Positions 12,401 through 23,560 of a stretch of DNA of 64,000 nt are shown here, piece after piece. The notes beneath the pieces were generated by a model, which worked only from the letters and a program-made list of their open reading frames with translations, had not been told where the DNA came from and did not search any database. Each line of letters starts with the position of its first letter. The first letter of the stretch is position 1. The position numbers and the translations under genes are program-made. This stretch comes from Serinus canaria (Eukaryota; Chordata; Aves; Passeriformes; Fringillidae), in the NCBI RefSeq assembly GCF_022539315.1, contig NC_066333.1, positions 6,705,501 through 6,769,500 on the forward strand, read 5' to 3'.

Positions 12401-13075
12401 CATGCCTCCCAACAAAGACAAATTAACATATTGACCTGACAGTCAGCATATTTTGATCATTTACATAAAATTAAAAAATTATTACATTTGCACAAAGATT
12501 TTCAAATTGGTGTCTCATTTGTATCCTTCTATCCAACTGCTAAAGAGAGTGCTGTGCTTAGAGTTCACTCAAAGACACTAAAAAAGAAAATCTCTTTCCA
12601 CAGAACTGAAAGCAGAAGTAAGAAGGTGAAAGATAAAGTTTTCTGCACAGGACAGCATTTCCTCGGGAGTTAATCATCAGTGAGATAACGATAGAGGACG
12701 CCACAGCTGACTTGAACTGTACATAGCATAGACAAAACATGGAGTGTCTGCTTTCAGCCTCTCGGAGTAGCAGGAAGCACAGCCCACATGGCCTTGGTCA
12801 CAGTCCCCACAGAACGTTTGGGGGAAAATTGAATGCTAGCAGGAACAAACAGCAAGAGGCTGCTGCAAACACTTCTTTATTTGCAGCAAGGGCAAATAAG
12901 AAGTGTTGCAACTCAGTTCTGAGAGAAAATTCCGCTGTACACAGGTAGGGGAGTAGCGGATCCCCCTGTACCAGCACCACACCCAGCCCTCCTGCCCTGC
13001 ATTCCCCGGAGGACCCTCACCTCTCGCTCCACCTCGGAATTGTAGGGCGTGGGGCTCCTGCCCAGGACCCTCCAT
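439..13075 (-). CDS. ZNFX1: ZNFX1, NFX1-type zinc finger-containing protein 1 (SF1 helicase); apparent frameshift in last exon
   Basis: UPF1-like superfamily 1 RNA helicase. In mammals it is interferon-induced and senses viral dsRNA; in worms its orthologue acts in small-RNA inheritance. Coding exons, 5' to 3': 13021-13075, 10347-12347, 9425-9553, 8842-8987, 8497-8640, 7939-8056, 7444-7685, 6793-6932, 6329-6483, 5531-5676, 5067-5177, 4258-4353, 439-2866. All junctions are GT-AG and phases match throughout. Walker A GPPGTGKT is split between exons 2 and 3. [29 protein letters not shown] and ALSRAKKG supply the later helicase motifs. Exon 13 encodes about six Cys/His-rich NFX1 fingers, then a coiled-coil stretch and a C-terminal RZ-type finger ([10 protein letters not shown]). 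Exon lengths sum to 5,911 nt, one more than a multiple of three. The excess lies near 1250-1263. Without it the protein would be about 1,969 residues (human about 1,918); as read it stops after about 1,709. The start at 13075 is inferred from phase and is less certain than the rest. Confidence 0.95.
2867..4257 (-). other. ZNFX1 intron 12 (1.4 kb), no recognised content
   Basis: AT-rich intron between the last two coding exons, bounded by GTGAGT (donor, minus strand) and a TTGTTTCAG acceptor. I see no retroelement, RNA gene or further exon in it. The other ZNFX1 introns over 300 bp without clear content are 4354-5066, 5178-5530, 5677-6328, 8057-8496 and 9554-10346. Those at 6933-7443 and 8988-9424 carry the LTR and CR1 listed separately. 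Intron 1 (12348-13020) carries a hairpin. Confidence 0.6.
6985..7355 (+). mobile_element. ERV-type solo LTR in ZNFX1 intron 7 (antisense to the gene)
   Basis: This segment matches, with moderate divergence, the segment at about 54,850-55,220. Shared landmarks include CTTATCTCGCTTGCTGTGCC, GGAGATTGTTTAC, CCTTGGCCTAGCAGGGCCA, TTCAGTTTAGAT and TTAGCCTTCTGATG, in the same order. Near its 3' end it has an AATAAAG polyadenylation signal (about 7268-7274), then the GGAGTCAGACGCATCATT motif typical of songbird LTR ends. No internal viral coding sequence flanks it, so it is probably a solo LTR. The exact ends and family were not determined. Confidence 0.7.
9210..9396 (+). mobile_element. CR1 LINE 3'-end fragment in ZNFX1 intron 3
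   Basis: Contains the standard avian CR1 3' terminus: AAGGCCAGGCTGGACAGAGC, GTTGGAACTAGATGATCTTT, then TTCCAATCCAAACC and a final TTCTATGATTCTATGA octamer tail. It is in plus orientation, antisense to ZNFX1, and 5'-truncated. Its tail ends about 29 bp from the splice donor of ZNFX1 exon 3 (exon edge 9425). Confidence 0.85.
11880..12125 (-). repeat. ZNFX1: 75-bp (25-codon) imperfect repeat inside ZNFX1 exon 2
   Basis: About three tandem copies of a 75-bp unit encode a W-N-E-Q-E-N...RGRR-x-Q-x-GQ-x-H-E-R-x-RGP pattern. The plus-strand phrase TTTTCTTGCTCATTCCAGGG recurs exactly 75 bp apart (11954 and 12029), with a degenerate third copy near 12105. It is an Arg/Gly/Gln-rich, probably disordered N-terminal segment ahead of the conserved YKFLESLL region. 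The unit is a multiple of three, so copy-number change would keep the frame. Confidence 0.85.
12864..12910. other. 19-bp inverted repeat (hairpin) in ZNFX1 intron 1
   Basis: The left arm TGCAAACACTTCTTTATTTGC pairs with the right arm around GCAAATAAGAAGTGTTGCA, leaving two single-base bulges and a loop of about 7 nt. The stem is shorter than a usual pre-miRNA. It may be a relic of a small inverted-repeat element or chance. No function is assigned. Confidence 0.6.
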
Positions 13076-13960
13076 CGCCGGCCGGGAACCGCTCCGGGTG
13101 TGTTCCAGCCCTCCGGGGCGAGGGCAGCGCTGGGCGCCGGGCACCGCGGCGCTCCTGCGGCCGAACACGGGCGAAACTGCGCCGCGTCTGACCCGAAACC
13201 CAGCAGCGCTTCCCTTTCCAATTCCCCCCAAAGTTTCACTTTCCAGTTCCCCGCAAATCCCGCCCGGTGGGCAGAGCCCCCGCCCCTGTCAGCGGCGGGC
13301 AGCACCTCCCAAACGGAGCTTCTCCTTCTCTCTCCGGCTCCCGCGGCAAAGGGAAGCGAAGAGAATGGGAAGCGAAGTAGAGGGAAAGTGCAAACGATGG
13401 AAAACACGCGGCACCTCCACCGGTCCGGCCCCGGCACGGCTGCTTTCGGTTTCCTTTCCCGGCACTGCGGGGCGGAGGCAGCCGCGGCTCTGCCCACCCG
13501 CCCGGGCCCGGCCCCCGGCCCGGCCCAGCGCAGGCGTGTCCCGCGCCGTTCCGGCTCGCAGCCATGGCCACGCTGGAGAGCCTGGGCCTGGTGGGCACCA
13601 TCGCCGAGGGGGACGTGGTGCCCGTGGACTCTGAATCCGGCGACTCCGAGGATGAGGAGGTGGGGCCGGGCGGGCGGGGAGGCGCGGGCCGGGCCGGTGC
13701 GGCGGGGCCCGGCCGCGGTCCTTGCTCACGGCTGTTTCCGCAGGAGCTGCCCCGGGCGCCGGGCCCCAGGCGGCGGGGACCCTCCCGCGGCGACTTCAGC
13801 GCCGACTTCGTGTTCGGGGAGGCGGAGGCCGGCGGGGAGGATGCCTGGACGGCGGCGCTGCGGCAGCTCCGCGGCAAGGTGAGGCCTGAGGCCGGGATGG
13901 AGCTGCGGTGCCACAGGCCACAGCGCCCACTGCTCCCCTGGGCTCCTCTTACAGCTCTTC
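13050..13960. promoter_or_regulatory. Bidirectional CpG-island promoter, ZNFX1 (-) / DDX27 (+)
   Basis: Dense CpG, GC-rich block holding both start codons: the ZNFX1 ATG at 13073-13075 (minus) and the DDX27 ATG at 13564-13566 (plus), 488 bp apart. There is no TATA box at a sensible place. A CCAAT pentamer lies at 13218-13222, and an ISRE lies beside it. The two genes must share control DNA here, so interferon input aimed at ZNFX1 could also reach DDX27. That last point is inference. Confidence 0.85.
13231..13246 (-). promoter_or_regulatory. Interferon-stimulated response element (ISRE)
   Basis: The minus strand reads GGAAAGTGAAACT (plus strand 13232-13244), an exact match to the classical GRAAASTGAAACY ISRE bound by ISGF3/IRF factors. 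It lies about 160 bp upstream of the ZNFX1 start codon and points toward it. A weaker ISRE-like stretch (GGTTTCCTTTCCC, one-base spacing error) lies near 13447-13459. This fits the known interferon induction of mammalian ZNFX1. Confidence 0.8.
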
Positions 13961-16900
13961 TGTTGTGATTTTGTGCCTAGAAAGCAGCTACGACGCTGGA
14001 TGAGAAGATTGAGAAAGTGAGACAAAAAAGGAAGCTCCAGGTCAGGGTCTTTCTTTTTGCTGAAAAGATTGGTATGTGTTTGGCCATTCCCTGAGCCGCG
14101 GTGTTCTGGCTGCAGCTCATCGCTTCGGGTCGGTTTGCTGCCACATGTGATGTGCTGCTGAACGGGTGAGGTTGCAGAATTATTAATGATTAAAGTTATG
14201 CGAAATCGTGGATTTGTGAATGGGCTCATAATAACAAACACAGACTCACAAGGGATTGAAGTTTCTTTTTCATCCTTTCTTTTTAAAAAATTTTCGTAAT
14301 TTTGTTTTTTAGGAAAGGGAAGCTAAACAAGCCAAAGTGAAAGATGAGGATGCAGAGGTTGAAGATGATCAAACCAAAAAGGAGCGTGAGGATTGCTGTA
14401 GGGATGAAGAAGATGTGGAGTCTGAGTATTCACTGGATGATGAAAGTATCTTCACAAAAGCAGGTATCAGCACTGAGATGGCCAAGAATCTGACACAGAG
14501 TTGGCTCACTGGAGAAAAGCCTGAAGTGAAGCAAGTGGGCAAGGAGCACCTTTTATATTTTGTTTGCTTTCTGCAACATTCCTTCTGATTTTAATCAAGT
14601 TTATTTTGAACGGTAGCCATAATTGAACTCATCCCTGAACAAGGGTGTTTACTGGGCAGTTTTACTCCATTACATGCCTCTATTTGTTTCTGAGGCTTCT
14701 CCCGCAATATCTGAATTGAGAGCAAAAAATATGAGGTTACAGGGTGAAGATAGTTTATCTTGTTCTGGGTTTAGCTGTGCTTCCTAGTTCTTGTCACATT
14801 TCTCTTTCTCTGCAGATAAGGTCAAAGTGAAGGAAAAGAAGAGATCAAAAAAGGGAGAAGTGGTAAGTGTTAAGAACTAGTCGAAATCCTCCAGTATTTC
14901 CTATTGAGGAATTTGCTTTGGTTAACAAACCGTAGCTCAGAAATCACCCTTTGATAACATGTTGTGTTGCTGCATGTGTTGTTCCAGTTTTGTTGTTTTT
15001 CCTGTTTCTAGGAAGCAGAGAGCTTTTTTGAAGATGCCTCTCAGTATGATGATAACTTGTCGTTCCAGGACATGAATCTTTCACGACCTTTGCTGAAGGT
15101 ATTCACCTAGCTGATTTATTACATATTACTCTGAAGAATGTTATACAGCCTCCCTGCCACCAGTTAGAACTGTCAAATTTCTCATTGCTTTGCCACCTCT
15201 CTGACAAGGAAATCATTTGGGAGCTAGTGTGAGAGTCCTTTAGAAGCTGTTATTATACATTAACAGAAACTGTTCTTTGATTGTGTCAATCAAAGATTGA
15301 ATGTGTTAACACCATCTTGAGCAAGACTTGTCACAGCGTGGTTGAAGGTCATCTTGTCCAACCCCTGCTCAAGAAGGGCCACATAGAATTCCTGCCTAGG
15401 AATGTGTTCAGATGGCTTTGAATATCTCCAGGGCTGGAGACTGCAATTTTGTGGGCCCCTTGTCCTGCTGCTTGGTCACCCTTGAGGTGAAAAAGTGGTT
15501 CTTGGTGTTTAGAGGGAACTAAACACATACATCACCATGTTTCAGTTTGTGCCCATTGCATCTGTCTCTGGGCACCACTGAACAGAGCCTGGCTCCATGC
15601 GCTTTCCACCCTCCCATCAGATATTTATTGACATTGACAGATTTCCCCCTGAGCTTTCTCCAGGCTCAGCAGTCCCAGCTCTGTCAGCCTTTCCCCAGAT
15701 GTGAGGGGCTCCCAGGCCCTTCATAATCTCCATAGCCTGTTGCTTGTCTCTCTGCAGTATGTCTGTGTATCTTGTAGTGATGAGCCCAGCTCTGGGCGCA
15801 GCACTCCAGGTGTGGTCATATCAGAGACAGAGTTTAATTGCTGTCCCTCCTTTCTAGGCAATCACAGCTCTTGGCTTCAAGCAACCAACCCCAATTCAGA
15901 AGGCTTGTATCCCAGTGGGTCTTCTGGGAAAGGATATTTGTGCTTGTGCTGCCACTGGGACAGGTAGGGATTGAGCAGGGCACTAGAAACAGAGAAACAG
16001 CTATTCACAGTAATTGGTAACCCTTCTTAAATTTTTTGTTTTTTCAGGTAAAACAGCTGCCTTCATCTTGCCTGTCCTTGAGCGCCTGATTTACAAACCT
16101 CGTCAGGCTCCAATAACACGTGTACTGGTTCTGGTGCCAACACGAGAGCTGGGTATTCAGGTGCACTCTGTCACAAAACAGCTGGCACAGTTCAGCAGTG
16201 TCACAACTTGCCTGGCAGTAGGTGAGTGTTCAGTCATTTATGTGAACTGTACAGCTCATTGTAAACCACTATACAGAACTGGGAATTCTGTGTGTAAAAC
16301 TGGAGGCTGTGTGGTTATGCTTCTAGTAGATACATGGAGGTTTAAAAGCTTTCTTTCCAAGGTTGTGTTGTACTTGTTTACCTATTTCTGAGAAAGAAAA
16401 TATGGAGTCATTTCTGTTTTTGAATGTGGTTTTATCTGAGGTGCTTCCCATTCCTCAGGCAGGTTGCATCCCTGTGTTCTGCTGCAGTGTGCTGCAGGGG
16501 TCAGCAATCTGTTTTCCCTCTCTTTCAGGTGGCCTGGATGTGAAGACTCAGGAAGCTGCTCTGCGCTCAGGGCCAGACATTCTTATTGCCACTCCTGGGC
16601 GTCTGATTGATCATCTCCACAACTGCCCTTCTTTCCACCTGAGCAGTGTTGAGGTGCTGATTTTGGATGAAGCAGACAGGTAGAGTAAGCAGGACAGCAG
16701 TGAAAATCATGGCAGTTTTCTGCTTTCCTTTCTCCAGGCTATCAGGCTGTCCTTGTTGTCTTGGCTTATGTAATGTTTCTTGGCCAGGCTCAAATGAAGC
16801 TGCCTTACTTTGCTCTTTTTCTCCTGTGTAGGATGCTGGATGAATACTTTGAGGAACAGATGAAGGAAATTATCAGGTTGTGTTCCCACCATCGTCAGAC

Positions 16901-19707
16901 AATGCTTTTCTCTGCCACAATGACTGAGGAGGTAAGACAAGCTGCTGAGAAACATACCCAAGCAGGAAATTGAATGGGAATTTGTCAGGTCTTTTACTAG
17001 AAATCATGTGGACTTTTTTTTCTTAACCTGTTTTTGTAGGTGAAAGATTTGGCTTCTGTTTCCCTGAAAAACCCCGTCCGGATTTTTGTGAACAGCAACA
17101 CAGATGTTGCACCTTTCCTGCGGCAGGAATTTATCCGCATCAGACCCAACCGGGAGGGGGACCGGGAGGCCATTGTTACAGGTTAGTGATGAGCCAAGGC
17201 AGGCTGGAATCAGTGAGTGACTGTGGAGCAGCCTTCTGAGAGGACTTTCTTTTAGCTCTGCTGACACGAACCTTCCAGGATCACGTGATGCTTTTCACCC
17301 AGACCAAGAAGCAAGCTCACCGCATGCACATCCTGCTGGGACTGATGGGCCTGCGGGTTGGGGAGCTTCATGGGAACCTCTCTCAGACACAGCGTCTGGA
17401 ATCACTCAGGTATTAGCAGGCTTAGTTAGCAAGCCTAAGCTAAAAAGAAGTTCCAAGTTGGAAGTTTTAGGGTGGAAGTGGATGGCTACATTCATTGCTA
17501 ATGCATTTGCTTTTCTGCTCAGACGCTTTAAGGATGAGCAGATCGATATCCTGGTAGCTACAGATGTGGCTGCACGTGGACTTGATATTGAAGGTGTTAA
17601 AACAGTGAGTGTTTGAAATGCTGAGCTTTTTATTTTTAATGAGGCATTTCATGTTGATTCCCTACTAACATTGTTTCTGTCACAGGTGATCAATTTCACC
17701 ATGCCTAACACCATCAAACACTATGTGCACCGAGTGGGTCGGACAGCCAGGGCAGGCAAGGCTGGTCGTTCAGTTTCACTGGTGGGTGAGGAAGAGCGTA
17801 AGATGCTGAAGGAGATTGTCAAGACTGCTAAAACACAAGTGAAAGCCAGAATCCTCCCCCAAGGTATGTGGTACTTTTACTGAGGTACAAAGCTGCAGAG
17901 AGTACACAGGGAGTATCGTGGTACACAGGAACACTAAAGGAGGTGCTGAAAAACAAGATGGACTTCACATGAGCTGCCTCTGGTGTTCATATGGTATTGT
18001 TTTTAGATGTCATATTGAAATTTCGGGAGAAGATTGAGAATCTAGAGAAAGATATCTATGCAGTTCTCTGCTTGGAGCGTGAGGAACGTGAGATGCAGCA
18101 GTCAGAGGCCCAGGTAAGCAATTTTTTTAGTATCTGGTGCCCATTATGAGGTTACCCTAAGTGTACTTAACCTGCCTGTTTTAGAAAGGGAAAAGAGGAG
18201 TAATTTTTACCTACGATGAGCTCACATCTTGCCTGAATTATCACAGATCAACAAGGCAAAGAAGCAGCTGGAGACAGGAAAAAAAGAGACTGGAAGTGAG
18301 AGTTTGGAGCGGAGCTGGTTCCAGACCCGTGAGGAGAGGAAGAAAGAGAAATGTGAGTCATGACACTGTGGCCTTGTTAAATTCTATAGCCACAGCTGGA
18401 CTTGGCTCTGTGCTATAAAAGGTTCTTTAAAAGGTGCTTTAAAAGGGTCTATTCTGCTTTTCTTTCTCTTTCCAGTGGCTAAAGCCCTGCAGGAATTTGA
18501 CCTAGCATTACGAGGGAAAAAGAAAAGGAAGAAATTTGTACAGGACACACAGAAAAAAGGCCAAATGACAGTGAGTTCCAAATGACAGTGAGTTTATTTG
18601 TTGACAGGTGGGAATCTGACCAGACTATCAGTTTTCCCTTAGCAAAGCTTCACATCACCAAAACTTGTGTTTTAACACCTTTCAGCCAGAGGAAAGATCA
18701 CAGTTTGAGATCTTGAAATCTCAAATGTATGCTGAGCGGCTGGCTAAGAGGAATCGCCGAGCAAAGAGAGCCAGAGCCTTGCCAGAAGAGGAACCAGCAG
18801 CAGCACCAGCAGGTAGAAACTTTTGTTTTACAGCTAACTTCCTCTATGTCACTTACTTTGCTAGAAATAGGTAAATTAATCTAGTTTTTTCAGAGAGCAC
18901 TGTTCTTTAAAGGAATGGCCACAAGTGCTGGCCCAGGGTCCATGTTTGCAGTCATTTGCCTCATGCTTAGGCTAATTGTTGTGTTCAAGAGTACTGTGAC
19001 GATGCTGTGGCCTTCTGTTTACAACCAGTGTTCTTATTATTTATTAGGTCCCAAGAAGAAGAAAAAGTTGTCTGTGTTTGATGAAGAGCTGACCAACACG
19101 AGCAGGAAGGCTCTGAAGCAGTACCGTGCCGGGTAAGGTCTTAGCATGTCTACATTAGTGCAGACTGCAGTAAGGAGAATTTGTTTGCATCTCTGCACTT
19201 CCTCAGGGATATTTTGATATTGGGGGAAGAGGTTCTGAAGTTGGGGCAGGGTTCTTTTGAGAAGTACCTGTCCTGCTGATAGAATTCTGTGACATGGCTG
19301 ACCTCTCTTCCCTCCCCTCTCTCTCAAAAGCCCATCCTTTGAAGATCGAAAACGCTTGGGTATTGCCCAGCGCAGGAAAGGAGGGAACTTCAAATCCAAG
19401 TCCAGGTATACTTCCCTTTACTTTCTTGTTCAAGTTTTGGGGCTTTTTCCTTGCTTTCTTCTTCTTCTTGTAATTGTTTAAAGGCCCTTGCTAAAAGGTG
19501 TGTTGGTTCTGCAGTACCCTCTTACTGCAGGTCTGATGCTGGGGGTAATCAAGGATAGGGCCTTTAGTAACACATTCCTAGGCTTCTATTTGGGAGACCA
19601 TTTTGCCTAGAAAATGCACAGTGCTGCTCCTCATCTGTCATTGACAGTTGGGCTGATGGAGTAATAACATTTCTATTATCTTCTCTTGCAGGTATAAGAG
19701 AAAGTAA
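13564..19707 (+). CDS. DDX27: DDX27, nucleolar DEAD-box ATP-dependent RNA helicase
   Basis: Orthologue of yeast Drs1; unwinds RNA during 60S (27S/47S pre-rRNA) processing with the PeBoW complex in the nucleolus. Exons: 13564-13659, 13744-13878, 13981-14040, 14313-14463, 14816-14862, 15012-15098, 15858-15963, 16048-16221, 16529-16679, 16832-16931, 17040-17181, 17256-17409, 17523-17604, 17686-17863, 18007-18113, 18247-18352, 18476-18570, 18686-18812, 19048-19132, 19331-19405, 19692-19707. They sum to 2,274 nt, or 757 residues, in frame. ATG sits in a strong Kozak context (GCAGCCATGG). There is an acidic N-terminus, then the Q motif (GFKQPTPIQ), ATGTGKT (split by intron 7), [23 protein letters not shown] (split by intron 9), [14 protein letters not shown] and [11 protein letters not shown] basic, Lys-rich tail ends in YKRK. 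All introns are GT-AG. Human DDX27 is somewhat longer at the N-terminus in some isoforms. Confidence 0.97.
15325..15815 (-). mobile_element. CR1 LINE fragment in DDX27 intron 6
   Basis: Inverted CR1: the plus strand reads from the CR1 3' end (CACAGCGTGGTTGAAGGTCA, a damaged ...AATGGTTTGGGTTGG... start) toward internal sequence (CTGAGCTTTCTCCAGGCTCAGC, AGCCCAGCTCTGGGCGCAGC). The inner 255 bp (15561-15815) match 51051-51305 at 251 of 255 positions with no gaps, while the outer part is far more diverged. The element ends 43 bp before DDX27 exon 7. Confidence 0.85.
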
Positions 19708-19877
19708 AGTAAGAACTGTTACAAAATTCAGACACACTGTACAGCCCCTCAATTTTGTAGTACTGCAAGGAGACAACCTCAGTAAAATTGAAGTTTTTCT
19801 TCAAGTTGTGAAATAGTTCTGGGATGGTTGTCAATTACCTGGTTGAAGACTCTGAAATCATCTGTAGCAACCTATGA

Positions 19878-19883
19878 AATAAA
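19878..19883 (+). terminator. DDX27: DDX27 polyadenylation signal
   Basis: AATAAA lies 171 bases after the DDX27 stop codon, followed by a T-rich stretch and TGTTGG. Cleavage is predicted near 19,900. Confidence 0.8.
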
Positions 19884-19900
19884 GGATTATTTTTCTTGTA

Positions 19901-20370
19901 AGATGTTGGCTCTGTTTTATGGATGGCTAGAACTGGGAGGTGGAATGTGTTACATCTTTCTAGTTCATGTACGTAATGATTTCAAGGCAAAAACTGAACA
20001 AAGTTTTGCTCATATACTCCTGTGATCTCAAAAAACTAAGAGCTGAAAAAAATTCTTGTGGTTTAGAACCCATTTCTATCATAAGAAGAAAAGTTTTTCA
20101 AACCACCTGTCACAAAGATGGTTTCTTTCATTTTTTATCCTCTCCACTCACCCAATCTGTTCTTTCTCCATCAGCCTTGTTAAACTTCATTGCTATGCTT
20201 TAATTTCTATAAGGAACACAAAACAACTGGTAATTTCTGTCTATACAAATTAAGTTTTTTTTTCTTCAGGTTTGCTCTTCTGGGATGACCAATGTGGAGC
20301 AGTAAAAAGTAATGGCTGCACTCCTCACACAAACAGACCAGCACAACAGAGACTCCTAGTACTAGGTTTT
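19901..20370. other. Convergent intergenic gap, DDX27 / SNRPB
   Basis: About 470 bp of AT-rich unique sequence between the predicted 3' ends of two tail-to-tail genes. I see no exon, RNA gene or clear repeat. Transcripts that run past their polyadenylation signals would overlap here. Confidence 0.6.
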
Positions 20371-20375
20371 CCAGC

Positions 20376-20381
20376 TTTATT
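20376..20381 (-). terminator. SNRPB: SNRPB polyadenylation signal
   Basis: AATAAA on the minus strand, about 125 bases after the SNRPB stop codon (20505-20507). It gives a short 3'UTR, usual for this gene. Confidence 0.8.
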
Positions 20382-20504
20382 AAAAAGGGCAAACATTACC
20401 AGCAGTAGATATAAAATATACATAGCAAACGTCTGACAGGTGGCACTACTCAGTGTATCCCCTTCCTTGGTCTTCTCCCAGTTCAGAGGTACATTACAGA
20501 ACTC

Positions 20505-23560
<3,056 letters not shown>

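Noticed and set aside
12913..13882. Several 130-280-codon frames on both strands around the ZNFX1/DDX27 promoter
   Set aside because: GC-driven shadows of the CpG island. Only the short segments 13021-13075 (minus) and 13564-13659 / 13744-13878 (plus) fit splice sites and protein families.
15701..15857. Extra coding exon just upstream of DDX27 exon 7 (open frame [10 protein letters not shown]...)
   Set aside because: It is CR1 sequence, and the same frame recurs in the other CR1 copy at 51191; DDX27 phase is complete without it.
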